Notes under the pieces: generated by a model
The model's input: only the letters and a program-made list of their open reading frames with translations
Told to the model about the DNA's origin: nothing
The model's database searches: none
Origin: Pseudomonas sp. Irchel 3A7
GTDB lineage: Bacteria; Pseudomonadota; Gammaproteobacteria; Pseudomonadales; Pseudomonadaceae
Reading direction: 5' to 3'
Length of the DNA: 64,000 nt
Assembly (NCBI RefSeq): GCF_900187565.1
Contig: NZ_FYED01000023.1
Coordinates: 1-64,000, forward strand
Position numbers and translations under genes: made by a program
Part shown: in pieces, positions 17,647-25,675 of the stretch
How positions within the stretch are numbered: the stretch's first letter is position 1
Layout: each line of letters opens with the position of its first letter

Positions 17647-18463
17647 CGACAGTACATTCGACCCGTGGCTGCAACGGTGGGAACTGAAGCCCGAAGGTGC
17701 CCCCATCCTCACGCCCGGCAGCCGCCTGCTGCCGGTACGCCGGGGTGATGTGCCGGCCATGTTGAAGATTGCCTTCGACGACGAGGAAAAATTCGGCAAT
17801 CTGTTGATGAACTGGTGGAACGGCCACGGCGCTGCCCGGGTTTACGAGCACCATGGCGACGCTTTGTTGCTCGAGCGTGCCATGGGACAGCGGTCGCTGA
17901 TGCGCATGGCGCTCAACGGGCAGGACGACGAGGCCAGTCGTATTCTATGTACGGCGCTGGCGCACTTGCATGCACCGCGACCGACGCCGCCACCGCCGCT
18001 GGTTCCCCTGGCGCCCTGGTTTGCCTCGCTGCGACTGGCGGCTGAGCAGCAGGGCGGTCTTTATTCCCTGAGCCTGACGACTGCCGAAGCCTTGTTGGCC
18101 GAGCCGCAGGACGTGGTGGTGTTGCATGGCGACATGCATCACGACAATGTCCTGGATTTCGGTCCGCGTGGCTGGCTGGCCATCGATCCCAAACGGGTGA
18201 TCGGCGAGCGTGGCTTCGATTACGCCAACCTGATCTGCAATCCCGACTTGCCAACCGCAACGGACCCGCAACGATTCCAGCGACAGATCGAAGTCGTGGC
18301 CGAGGCGGGCGGGTTGGAGCGGCGCCGATTGCTGCAATGGGTGTTGGCTTTTGCCGGTTTGTCGGCAGCCTGGTTTCTCGAGGATGGCGAAAGCACGGCG
18401 GCGCAAGGTCAGCTGCAGGTCGCGCAACTCGCGGCCTCCAGGCTTAATGTTGAAAGCATCTAA
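17639..18463 (+). CDS. Aminoglycoside/streptomycin phosphotransferase-like kinase
   Basis: This 274-residue protein resembles APH(6)-type streptomycin kinases. The Brenner motif VVLHGDMHHDN contains the catalytic Asp and Asn. The metal-binding motif is AIDPKRVIGERGFDYANL, and a Lys in LKIAF would bind ATP. Many chromosomal relatives are not resistance enzymes, so the substrate is uncertain. The start is a GTG at 17639 (17633 is also possible), overlapping the SRPBCC gene. The N-terminal lobe is short. Confidence 0.8.
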   Translation: MTDDSTFDPWLQRWELKPEGAPILTPGSRLLPVRRGDVPAMLKIAFDDEEKFGNLLMNWWNGHGAARVYEHHGDALLLERAMGQRSLMRMALNGQDDEASRILCTALAHLHAPRPTPPPPLVPLAPWFASLRLAAEQQGGLYSLSLTTAEALLAEPQDVVVLHGDMHHDNVLDFGPRGWLAIDPKRVIGERGFDYANLICNPDLPTATDPQRFQRQIEVVAEAGGLERRRLLQWVLAFAGLSAAWFLEDGESTAAQGQLQVAQLAASRLNVESI

Positions 18464-18482
18464 GGGTTTGCGGAAGGGCTGC

Positions 18483-18500
18483 TATAGCGAATGTCTTACA
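18483..18500 (+). promoter_or_regulatory. Degenerate GacA-box candidate
   Basis: TATAGC-GAATGT-CTTACA compares with the GacA consensus TGTAAG-N6-CTTACA. The right half is perfect; the left half matches only 3 of 6. It lies about 65 bases before the likely start of the RsmX-like RNA, a sensible place for the activator. Confidence 0.45.
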
Positions 18501-18556
18501 CGCGATGCTAGCTATGTCGTCTATTGCGGATTGGATCCGATGCGTATTCTGGCCCC

Positions 18557-18670
18557 ATCCACTGACGCACAGGGAGTGCTCAGGATCATGGATGATCGGC
18601 CATTTGCACGGAATGCTGACGACAGGGAGTCGTAATGGTCTTGGAAAAACCCGCTTCGGCGGGTTTTTTT
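18557..18670 (+). ncRNA. RsmX/Y/Z-class small RNA candidate (RsmA/CsrA sponge)
   Basis: This intergenic segment holds several GGA motifs shown in hairpin loops. GCAC-AGGGA-GTGC is at 18567-18579. GATC-ATGGAT-GATC is at 18584-18597. GCA-CGGAA-TGC is at 18606-18616. ACGAC-AGGGA-GTCGT is at 18619-18633. It ends in a strong terminator. GGA in loops is the binding signal of RsmA/RsmE proteins, and Gac-controlled RNAs of this kind titrate them. The 5' end is estimated from a weak -10 (TATTCT at 18545) and could be off by several bases. Which of RsmX, Y or Z it is cannot be settled by eye. Confidence 0.7.
18645..18670 (+). terminator. Rho-independent terminator of the small RNA
   Basis: A CCCGC-TTCG-GCGGG hairpin with a stable UUCG loop is followed by seven T residues. 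It is preceded by AAAAA. Confidence 0.92.
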
Positions 18671-18706
18671 ATGGGCGTATGAAAAATGCGGCGCGACGAA
18701 AAATAC

Positions 18707-18808
18707 TGTAGGAGCGAGCCTGGCTCGCGATGGACTCAAGAGCGCAGCGTTTAACCAGTCAGTACGCGTTATCGTTAACGACCATCGCGAGCAGGCTCGC
18801 TCCTACAT
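18707..18808. repeat. REPIN (TGTAGGAGCGAG variant)
   Basis: Two opposed REP units, TGTAGGAGCGAGCC...TCGCGA and its reverse complement, lie about 47 bases apart. They sit between the small RNA terminator and the isonitrile hydratase stop. Confidence 0.88.
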
Positions 18809-18817
18809 TAATGAGAA

Positions 18818-19501
18818 TTAGTGTTCGAGTTTCGCCGCAGCACGTTCGGTGATTTGCGCTCGCAGTGTCAGCGACCCCGCAGCGCGTTGGCGAGCTTCCT
18901 CCAGCACGCTGGCCGGTGCCGTTTCCGGGCTGCCGGCCTGGAACGGTGGTGCCGGCGCGTATTCCAGTTGCAATTGCACCAGCTCGGCGGTGTCCTGATC
19001 GAACAGCTCGGCGGCCAGCGTCAGGGCAAAATCGATGCCCGCAGTGATCCCGCCCCCCGTGAGCAGATTGCCATCGCGCACCACCCGGTCCTTCACGGGA
19101 GTCGCCCCCAGAGGTGCCAGCAACTCGTGATAGGCCCAGTGGGTGGTGGCGCGTTTGCCCTTGAGCAGGCCTGCCGCGCCGAGCACCAGCGCCCCGGTAC
19201 ACACTGAGGTGACATAACGTGCCGTCGCGGCCTGGGTCTTGAGGAACGTCAGGGTTTCGTCATCTTCCATCAGCGGCCCGACCCCGCTGCCACCGGGCAC
19301 GCAGATCACATCCAGCTGCGGGCAATCATCGAAGGTCGTGGTCGGTTTGAGCAGCAGGCCGGTGCTGGCGGTGATGGGCATCAGGTCCTTCCAGATCAGA
19401 TGCACCTTCACATCCGGCAACGAGGCCAGTACGTCATAAGGGCCGGTGAGGTCGAGTTGCTGCACCTGTGGAAACAACAGAAAACCGATCTGCAAGGTCA
19501 T
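18818..19501 (-). CDS. inhA: Isonitrile hydratase
   Basis: This 227-residue DJ-1/PfpI-fold enzyme has the same length as Pseudomonas isonitrile (isocyanide) hydratase and matches it along the chain, for example IGFLLFPQVQQLDLTGP and THWAYHELLAPLGA. The nucleophile Cys101 lies in VTSVCTGALV. The enzyme hydrates isonitriles to N-formamides. The frame is open upstream to 19603, but the ATG at 19501 has a GGAG site. It is divergent from a GlxA-type regulator with a shared operator-like region between them. Confidence 0.92.
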   Translation of the reverse strand: MTLQIGFLLFPQVQQLDLTGPYDVLASLPDVKVHLIWKDLMPITASTGLLLKPTTTFDDCPQLDVICVPGGSGVGPLMEDDETLTFLKTQAATARYVTSVCTGALVLGAAGLLKGKRATTHWAYHELLAPLGATPVKDRVVRDGNLLTGGGITAGIDFALTLAAELFDQDTAELVQLQLEYAPAPPFQAGSPETAPASVLEEARQRAAGSLTLRAQITERAAAKLEH

Positions 19502-19552
19502 GATGTTTTTTCTCCTGAAGTGGTGGACGACTTCACTGTAGGTGCTTAGGAT

Positions 19553-19590
19553 TTGGCGTACACGCCAATTACCCCACGAATTACGCCAAA
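19553..19590. promoter_or_regulatory. Operator-like repeats between inhA and the GlxA-type regulator
   Basis: The inverted repeat TTGGCG-TACA-CGCCAA at 19553-19568 is followed by a third copy, ACGCCAA, at 19583-19589, just before the regulator ATG. This arrangement suits binding of an AraC-type regulator to control both genes. It is a prediction only. Confidence 0.55.
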
Positions 19591-20573
19591 TGCCGAAAAC
19601 CATTCACGTGCTCGCATTCGCCAATGTGCAACTGCTCGATGTCACCGGGCCGCTGCAGGTATTCGCCTCGGCCAATGACATCGCCCGCCAGCAAGGCGTG
19701 CCCACGCCTTATGCGCCATCGGTGATTGCCAGCGGTGGCGGGGCGGTGATGTCGTCGGCGGGCTTGGCGCTATTGGCCGAGCCCTTGCCCGAGCAGGGCA
19801 GCGACACCTTGATCATCGCCGGGGGGTGGGGTGTTTACGCGGCGGCGGGCGACCCGTCACTGGTGAACTGGGTGCGCGAGCATGGGTTGCAGTGCCGACG
19901 GGTTGCATCGGTGTGCACCGGGGCGTTTTTGCTGGCGGCCAGCGGTTGGCTCGATGGCCGGCGCGTGGTCACCCACTGGACCCGTTGCGAACAGCTGGCG
20001 CAGCAACACCCGAAGTTGCAGGTCGAGCCCAATCCGATCTTCATCAACGACGGTCCGGTCTGGACCTCGGCCGGGGTGACCGCCGGGATCGACCTGGCGC
20101 TGGCAATGGTCGAAGCCGACCTTGGCCGCAACATGGCCCTGGAAGTCGCCCGGCAATTGGTGGTGTTTCTCAAACGGCCCGGGGGCCAGTCGCAATTCAG
20201 CGTGACCCTGTCCCTGCAGAAAGAAGGCAACCGATTCGACGAACTTCATGCCTGGATCAGCGAAAACCTCACCAAGGACCTCGGCATCCCCACCCTGGCC
20301 CTGCAGGCCGGCATGAGCGAGCGCAGCTTCGTGCGCCACTACCGCGCCGACACCGGCCAGACCCCGGCCCGGGCCATCGAATTGATCCGCGTCGAAACGG
20401 CGAGGCGCCTGCTCAGCGATACCGGCGTGCCGATCAAACGCGTCGCCGTGCAATGCGGATTCGGCAGCGAAGAAACCCTGCGCCGCAGTTTCCTGCGGGC
20501 CATGGGCGTGACGCCGCAAGCGTATCGAGAGCGGTTTTCGGTCAGCGTTGCAGCAGAGCCAGTAACGACTTGA
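19590..20573 (+). CDS. GlxA-family AraC-type regulator with DJ-1/PfpI domain
   Basis: This 327-residue regulator has an N-terminal DJ-1/PfpI (amidase-like) domain with Cys in VASVCTGAFLLAAS (residues about 1-190). The C-terminal AraC helix-turn-helix domain includes LALQAGMSERSFVRHY and VAVQCGFGSEETLRRSF. The N-terminal domain is akin to the neighbouring isonitrile hydratase and probably senses a ligand. The ATG at 19590 is preferred; the frame is open from 19542 but would run through the operator. Divergent layout suggests it controls inhA. Confidence 0.9.
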   Translation: MPKTIHVLAFANVQLLDVTGPLQVFASANDIARQQGVPTPYAPSVIASGGGAVMSSAGLALLAEPLPEQGSDTLIIAGGWGVYAAAGDPSLVNWVREHGLQCRRVASVCTGAFLLAASGWLDGRRVVTHWTRCEQLAQQHPKLQVEPNPIFINDGPVWTSAGVTAGIDLALAMVEADLGRNMALEVARQLVVFLKRPGGQSQFSVTLSLQKEGNRFDELHAWISENLTKDLGIPTLALQAGMSERSFVRHYRADTGQTPARAIELIRVETARRLLSDTGVPIKRVAVQCGFGSEETLRRSFLRAMGVTPQAYRERFSVSVAAEPVTT

Positions 20574-20617
20574 GCCGGCCGTATCAGGTGGTTTCAGAAT
20601 AAATTCGAAGCAACAGC

Positions 20618-21001
20618 TTAGACTTCCGCCACCTGATTGAAGTACTTCGCCCGATCCGGGGTAAACGTCACCACCATGCCCGTGCGGGCGCAGGTCAGCG
20701 CCCGCTCTTCACCCAAATCCACATCCAGATCCTCCCCACGCAAGCCCTGCCATTGGGCGAGGTATTTGAGGGAACCGTACTTCTCGAGTTTTTTCAGGCT
20801 ACGGCTGACGCCACCTTTCCAGCCCAGCACCGGCAGTTCACCGGCGAGGCATTGTTGGGCGAGATCGGGAAAACGGGCGGCGCGTTGGCGGCCGATTTCC
20901 CAGCATTTGATCAGGCCCTTGTCTTGGGCGTCCCACAGTTCGTCGCGGTTCAGGCCGGTTCGCAGGGGGAGGTCGATGCTGCGGTGGATGCGCTGGGTCA
21001 T
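20618..21001 (-). CDS. Conserved hypothetical protein, 127 residues
   Basis: I do not recognise this protein. It is soluble, with no signal peptide or membrane helix. It is rich in Lys/Arg in the middle (VSRSLKKLEKYGSLKYL) and acidic later (GEDLDVDLGEE). It starts at the ATG at 21001 with an AAGGAAAA site. It is convergent with the GlxA-type regulator. Confidence 0.65.
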   Translation of the reverse strand: MTQRIHRSIDLPLRTGLNRDELWDAQDKGLIKCWEIGRQRAARFPDLAQQCLAGELPVLGWKGGVSRSLKKLEKYGSLKYLAQWQGLRGEDLDVDLGEERALTCARTGMVVTFTPDRAKYFNQVAEV

Positions 21002-21157
21002 TCATTTTCCTTGAATTCGGGTTTTGTTGGACAGCTCCGCTGTGCCCGTTGAAGCGCGATGTTAGGGGGGGATGTAACGGCTGGCAACCGGGTATTTCCG
21101 GGTGTTTTGTTTAAAAAATGTAGGACTTTGCCCCGCCTTGGATCTACGGCAAGCGGG

Positions 21158-21299
21158 CTTTTGTGGCGAGGGAGCTTGCTCCCGTTGGGTTGCGAAGCAG
21201 CCCCAAACCCTATGATTGCGATCCGTGAGGTACACCGTGTCTAAAGTGTTTTGCGACTGCTGTGCAGTCGAACGGGAGCAAGCGCCCTCGCCACAAAAG
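21158..21299. repeat. REP pair of a second subfamily
   Basis: CTTTTGTGGCGAGGGAGC (left) and its near reverse complement at 21272-21299 differ from the common GGGAGCGAGCCTGCTCGCG type. The inner halves are GAGCTTGCTC and GAGCAAGCGC. The rest of the 339-base gap (21002-21340) shows nothing further. Confidence 0.8.
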
Positions 21300-21340
21300 T
21301 TCTTTCGCCACAGGTGATAGGAGGTGTCGGCGATGCACAC

Positions 21341-23164
21341 TCAAGGCTGCCAGTAATTCTTCACTCCACTCAACTTCCGATCCAGAAAGCACGCCGCACT
21401 GATCAACGCCAAATGCGTCAGCGCCTGCGGTGTATTGCCCATGTGCCGTCCATGACTGTCGAATTCCTCGGCATACAGCCCCAGCGGGTTGGCATATCTC
21501 AGCAGTTGCTCGAACTCCAGATGGGCCTTTTCCACCCGGCCGGCGCGGGCCAGGCATTCGACGTACCAGAAGGAACACGCGGCGAATGCGCCTTCGGTGC
21601 CGGGCAGGCCGTCAATGTGGGTGTGTTCGTTGCGGTAGCGGTACACCATGCCGTCGCGCACCAGGGTTTTCTCGATAGCGTCCAGCGTCGCGAGCCAGCG
21701 TGGATCCTTGGCGCTGACAAAGCGCACCAGCGGCATCAACAACATTGAACCGTCGAGGCCGGTACCGCCGATGTGCTGGACGAAATGCCCGCGCTCCTCG
21801 TTCCAGAAATTGTCCCAGATGTCGGTGTAGATCGCCTGGCGGGTCTGGTCCCATCGGGCGAACGGCGCGGGTAACGAGCGTTTCGAAGCGAGACGGATCG
21901 CGCGGTCCAGCGCCACCCAGCACATCAGGCGCGAGTGCAGAAAGTGATGTTGCTCACCGCGCATTTCCCAGATCCCGACGTCTTCCTGCTGCCAGGTTTC
22001 GCACACCTGATCGACCACCTCCACCACATGTTTCCATCCCTCATGGGAAATGGCTTCGCCGTACTTGTTGACCAGGTACACCGCGTCCATCAGCTCGCCG
22101 AAGATGTCGAGCTGGACCTGCGCATAAGCCAGGTTGCCGATACGCACCGGTGTCGCACCGCCATGGCCTTCGAGGTGCGTGAGTTCGATTTCCGGCAGTT
22201 CCTGGCGGCCGTCGATGCCGTAGAGAATGTTGAGTTTCATTGGCTTGCCATGACAGTCGCTGACCCGTCCGCGCAACCAGCGCATATAGGCATTGGCCTC
22301 ATCGACGAAGCCCAGGCGCATGAAGGCGTAGACGGTGAACGAGGCATCGCGGATCCAGGTGTAGCGGTAATCCCAGTTGCGTTCGCCACCGGCGGTCTCC
22401 GGCAAGCCGAACGTCGCGGCGGCGAGGATCGCGCCGTGTTTGCGCGAGGTCAGTAGCTTCATCGCCAATGCCGAACGGTTGACCATTTCCCGCCAGCGAC
22501 CGCGGTAGTTGGATTGGCCGATCCAGTCGCGCCAGAACTTCAGCGTGCGTTGCAGGCACAATTCGGCGGCGCCTGCCTTGAAGCGCGGATCGTCGATGGC
22601 GCCGAGCAGGAACTCGGCGGTCTGGTCCTGCCCGAGGGTGAATCCGGCGACGGCGGCGCTGCCATCGAGACTCAAGGTTTGATCCGATGACAAGCGCAGG
22701 GACGGCTGATTGACCGCTTCGAAGACCACGTCTTTTTTGTCGATGCGGGCGCGGGTATGGGCGCGGGCATAGTCATGTCGTACGGCGCAGCGCAGGTTGA
22801 ACGTTGCCTGGCCACTGACGACCCGCACCCGGCGCATCAGCACCGGCAAGTCATCTTCGCTGTCGCCGATGGGCAGCAGATCGGTGATTTCGACCACGGC
22901 GCGGTCGCTGAGCCAGCGGGTTTGCAGCACGTTGGTATCCGGCAGGTAAATCTGTTCGCGCCGAGCGTCTGGCAAGTCCGGGGACAGCTGGAAAATACCG
23001 GCCTCGGGGGTGTCGAGCAGCGAACAGAAAATAGATGGGTTGTCGAATTCCGGCCAGCAGAAAAAATCCACGCTGCCCTTGTCATTGACCAGCGCGGCAC
23101 TGCGCATGTCGCCGATGATGCCGTGGGCGTCGATGGGGCTTTGGCGTTCGGGGTGATCAGCCAT
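21341..23164 (-). CDS. Glycoside hydrolase family 15 protein (glucoamylase/trehalase-like)
   Basis: This 607-residue protein is of GH15 type with a beta-rich N-terminal domain (about 1-230) and an (alpha/alpha)6 barrel. The likely acid and base glutamates are in DVGIWEMRGE and LGLYAEEFD. WNYDYRYTWIRD-like NWDYRYTWIRDASF is the family signature near residue 260. It would hydrolyse alpha-glucosides such as trehalose or maltodextrins in the cytoplasm (no signal peptide). The ATG at 23164 has a GGAG site. Confidence 0.9.
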   Translation of the reverse strand: MADHPERQSPIDAHGIIGDMRSAALVNDKGSVDFFCWPEFDNPSIFCSLLDTPEAGIFQLSPDLPDARREQIYLPDTNVLQTRWLSDRAVVEITDLLPIGDSEDDLPVLMRRVRVVSGQATFNLRCAVRHDYARAHTRARIDKKDVVFEAVNQPSLRLSSDQTLSLDGSAAVAGFTLGQDQTAEFLLGAIDDPRFKAGAAELCLQRTLKFWRDWIGQSNYRGRWREMVNRSALAMKLLTSRKHGAILAAATFGLPETAGGERNWDYRYTWIRDASFTVYAFMRLGFVDEANAYMRWLRGRVSDCHGKPMKLNILYGIDGRQELPEIELTHLEGHGGATPVRIGNLAYAQVQLDIFGELMDAVYLVNKYGEAISHEGWKHVVEVVDQVCETWQQEDVGIWEMRGEQHHFLHSRLMCWVALDRAIRLASKRSLPAPFARWDQTRQAIYTDIWDNFWNEERGHFVQHIGGTGLDGSMLLMPLVRFVSAKDPRWLATLDAIEKTLVRDGMVYRYRNEHTHIDGLPGTEGAFAACSFWYVECLARAGRVEKAHLEFEQLLRYANPLGLYAEEFDSHGRHMGNTPQALTHLALISAACFLDRKLSGVKNYWQP

Positions 23165-23246
23165 TGTCGTGAAACTCCAGGAAGCAGGGACCTAAGTAGC
23201 TGACTGGCTTTAAAGGGCTGGAGTTCACTTGTGTGGTGACTGTTCC

Positions 23247-23329
23247 GGCCCCTTCGCGAGCAGGCTCGCTCCCACATTGGGCCTGTGTACACCGTCCATT
23301 GTGGGAACGAGCCTGCTCGCGAAGGGGCC
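23247..23329. repeat. REPIN
   Basis: Two opposed REP units (CCTTCGCGAGCAGGCTCGCT and its partner with one A substitution, GGGAACGAGCC) lie between the divergent GH15 and MFS genes. Confidence 0.9.
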
Positions 23330-23410
23330 TTCACATTCAACCAACAATTCGGCCCTTTCCCCGCTACCCGCCTTATGGCAATTTGCACGCCCTTATCGAG
23401 GCCGGACACC

Positions 23411-24583
23411 ATGGCAAATCCCTACCGCGAGCTGTTCAATGCCCCAGGCAGCCGAGCTTTCGTGCTGGCTGGCATGATCGCGCGCATGCCGATTTCCATG
23501 ACCGGAATCGGCCTGATCACCATGCTTTCGCAGTTGCAGGGCGGCTACGGTCTGGCGGGGGCTGTGGCGGCGACTTTTGCCTTGGCCACAGCGTTTTGTG
23601 CGCCGCAGGTGTCGCGGCTGGTGGACCGTTTCGGTCAGCGGCGGATTCTGCCGGTGTCGGCCCTGGTCGGGGGCGGGGCGTTGTTGCTGGTGTTGCTTTG
23701 CACCCGTTTGCAGGCGCCGCAATGGACGCTGTTCGTGTTCGCTGCGTTGGCCGGTTGCATGCCGAGCATGTCGGCGATGGTGCGGGCGCGCTGGACCGAG
23801 GTGTATCGCGGCCAGCCGCAACTGCAAACGGCCTATGCCCTGGAGTCGGTGCTGGACGAAGTCTGCTTTATCGTCGGGCCGCCGTTGTCGGTGGGCCTGT
23901 GTGTGGTGGCGTTCCCCGAGGCAGGGCCGTTGGCGGCGTTGCTGATGCTGGCCATCGGCGTCACGGCGTTTGTCTTGCAACGCAGCACCGAACCTGCGGT
24001 ACATCCCCATGAAGCCCATCATTTCGGCTCGATCATCCGTTCCGTGGACATCCAGTGGCTGATGCTGTTGATGGTCGCCATGGGCACCATCGTCGGCGTG
24101 ATCGATGTGGTCAGCGTCGCGTTCGCCCAGCATCAGGGCCAGCCGGCGGCGGCAAGTATTGTGCTGTCGGTGTATGCCATCGGTTCGTGCCTGGCCGGGC
24201 TGGCCTTCGGTGCGCTGCGCTCGAAAGTGCCGCTGCCACGGCTGTTTCTCTACGGCGGGGTGGCGACGGCGGTGACGACCTTGCCGCTGCTGCTGGCGGT
24301 GAACATTCTCGGGTTGTCGCTGGCGGTGTTCGTCGCCGGATTGTTTTTTGCCCCGACCCTGATTGTTGCGATGGCCCTGGTGGAGCAGATCGTGCCGCCG
24401 GCCAAGCTCACCGAAGGCCTGACCTGGCTGGTCACGGGATTGAGCATCGGCGTGGCGATCGGCGCCGCCAGTTCCGGCTGGCTGGTGGATGCGTTCGGGG
24501 CGCGCAGCGGGTTTTGGGTGGCGATTGCAGCCGGGGCAGTCGTACTGGGTTCAGCGGTGCAAAGCTATCGCCATTTGAAATGA
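23411..24583 (+). CDS. MFS transporter
   Basis: This 390-residue protein is an inner-membrane transporter of the major facilitator type with about 12 hydrophobic segments. The short cytoplasmic start MANPYRELFNAPGSRAFVL is typical of the drug-efflux-like group. RFGQRRILP after helix 2 corresponds to the conserved loop. The substrate is unknown. The frame is open upstream to 23285, but that part would run through a REP unit, so the ATG at 23411 is chosen. It ends near a REPIN and lies just before the pyoverdine region, with no sign of iron control. Confidence 0.87.
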   Translation: MANPYRELFNAPGSRAFVLAGMIARMPISMTGIGLITMLSQLQGGYGLAGAVAATFALATAFCAPQVSRLVDRFGQRRILPVSALVGGGALLLVLLCTRLQAPQWTLFVFAALAGCMPSMSAMVRARWTEVYRGQPQLQTAYALESVLDEVCFIVGPPLSVGLCVVAFPEAGPLAALLMLAIGVTAFVLQRSTEPAVHPHEAHHFGSIIRSVDIQWLMLLMVAMGTIVGVIDVVSVAFAQHQGQPAAASIVLSVYAIGSCLAGLAFGALRSKVPLPRLFLYGGVATAVTTLPLLLAVNILGLSLAVFVAGLFFAPTLIVAMALVEQIVPPAKLTEGLTWLVTGLSIGVAIGAASSGWLVDAFGARSGFWVAIAAGAVVLGSAVQSYRHLK

Positions 24584-24592
24584 TGATTTAAC

Positions 24593-24684
24593 TGTGGGAG
24601 CGAGCCTGCTCGCGAAAGCGGTCTTCCCGTCAATTGATGTGTTGAATGTCACGCCGCCTTCGCGAGCAGGCTCGCTCCCACAGG
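24593..24684. repeat. REPIN
   Basis: A pair of opposed REP units follows the MFS stop and ends 15 bases before the PvdS box of the thioesterase gene. Confidence 0.9.
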
Positions 24685-24698
24685 GTTATCTGTACGAC

Positions 24699-24722
24699 TA
24701 ATTCTCTTCGGCACTCATCCGT
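24699..24722 (+). promoter_or_regulatory. PvdS (iron-starvation sigma) box for the thioesterase gene
   Basis: TAATT, 16 bases, then CGT compares with the PvdS consensus TAAAT-N16-CGT (one mismatch). It ends 33 bases before the GTG start. Confidence 0.7.
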
Positions 24723-24755
24723 TCTCTTAGCAGACAACTTTTCGAGGTAAGCCCG

Positions 24756-25490
24756 GTGACCCAGCTGACATTGCTGTGCCTGCCCTATTCGGGCGCGAGC
24801 GCCATGGTCTACAGCCGTTGGCGGAGCAAACTGCCGCAGTGGCTGAAAGTGCAACCGGTGGAGCTGCCGGGGCGGGGCGCACGGTATGGCGAGCCGTTGC
24901 ACATCGACATGCGGCGGCTGGCGCTGCAATTGGCGCAGGAACAAAAGAACACGCTCAAGGCGCCTTATGCGCTGTTCGGCCACAGCCTCGGCGCGTTGCT
25001 GGCTTGTGAAATGGCCCATGCGTTTCGCTCGCTCGGTTGCCCTGAGCCGGTAGCCCTGTTCGCCTCCGGCACTGCGGCGCCAACCCTGCGTGCCGACTAC
25101 GACCGTGGTTTTGCCGAGCCCAAGACCGATGCCGAATTGATCGAGCAACTGCGCACGCTCAACGGCACCAGCGAAGAAGTGCTGGCCAACGAAGAGCTGA
25201 TGAGCCTGACACTGCCGATCCTGCGTGCCGATTTCCAGTTGTGCGGACGTTTCGAGCCGCTGCAGCGGCCACTGCTCAAGTGCCCGGTGCACGTGCTTGG
25301 CGGCAAGACCGACCGGGCCACCACTGAACAACTGATCGGCTGGAGCAAGGAAACCCGTGGCAGTTTCTCCGTGGACATGCTCGCCGGCGGGCATTTCTTC
25401 ATCCATGAGCATGAGGCCAAGGTGCTCAAGGTGATCAAGGATCAGCTTGAGGTTCATCATCGGCGGCATGGGCTGATGGCGCTCAGCTGA
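24756..25490 (+). CDS. Type II thioesterase of pyoverdine synthesis (PvdG-like)
   Basis: This 244-residue alpha/beta hydrolase is of the type II thioesterase family, which clears wrong or stalled acyl groups from NRPS carrier domains. The nucleophile is Ser77 in FGHSLG, and the late histidine is in GGHFFI. The opening LLCLPYSGASAMVYSRW is typical. In P. aeruginosa the equivalent is PvdG, but it lies beside pvdS and pvdL there. The GTG at 24756 follows GAGGTAA. A PvdS box precedes it, and the peptide synthetase genes follow 185 bases downstream. Confidence 0.87.
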   Translation: MTQLTLLCLPYSGASAMVYSRWRSKLPQWLKVQPVELPGRGARYGEPLHIDMRRLALQLAQEQKNTLKAPYALFGHSLGALLACEMAHAFRSLGCPEPVALFASGTAAPTLRADYDRGFAEPKTDAELIEQLRTLNGTSEEVLANEELMSLTLPILRADFQLCGRFEPLQRPLLKCPVHVLGGKTDRATTEQLIGWSKETRGSFSVDMLAGGHFFIHEHEAKVLKVIKDQLEVHHRRHGLMALS

Positions 25491-25510
25491 CTTCCACATC
25501 ACTCAATCCC

Positions 25511-25538
25511 TGTGGGAGCGAGCAGGCTCGCTCCCACA
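25511..25538. repeat. Perfect REP-type palindrome
   Basis: TGTGGGAGCGAG, a 4-base loop CAGG and CTCGCTCCCACA form a 12-bp stem. This looks like two REP outer halves fused without the spacer. It could act as a transcription hairpin between the thioesterase and synthetase genes. Confidence 0.85.
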
Positions 25539-25598
25539 GTGGTTTGTGGCGTCTCACACACCGCGCTGTACCCCATCCTGATACTTATTCTCATTCGC

Positions 25599-25621
25599 TA
25601 ATTTTTCCGGCCTGCATTCGT
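25599..25621 (+). promoter_or_regulatory. Weak PvdS box before the first NRPS gene
   Basis: TAATT, 15 bases, then CGT is one mismatch and one base short of the PvdS consensus. It ends 54 bases before the ATG. The thioesterase promoter could also read through. Confidence 0.5.
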
Positions 25622-25675
25622 TTTATAGGGACGACGTGCCTTTGTGCTTCCCGCCACTGATCCGGATACCCAGAA

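Noticed and set aside
16999-17799. N-terminal extension of the LprI-like frame
   Set aside because: It overlaps the SRPBCC and kinase-like genes on the other strand, and the signal peptide starts at 16998.
20583-20637. Inverted repeat ATCAGGTGG and CCACCTGAT at the end of the GlxA-type gene
   Set aside because: The arms are 9 bp, but the loop is about 37 bases and no T run follows. One arm is inside the neighbouring coding sequence, so a terminator is not supported.
25580-25598. Fur box before the first NRPS gene
   Set aside because: GATACTTATTCTCATTCGC matches the consensus at 13 of 19 positions by eye, which is not enough, and PvdS control explains the gene's iron response.
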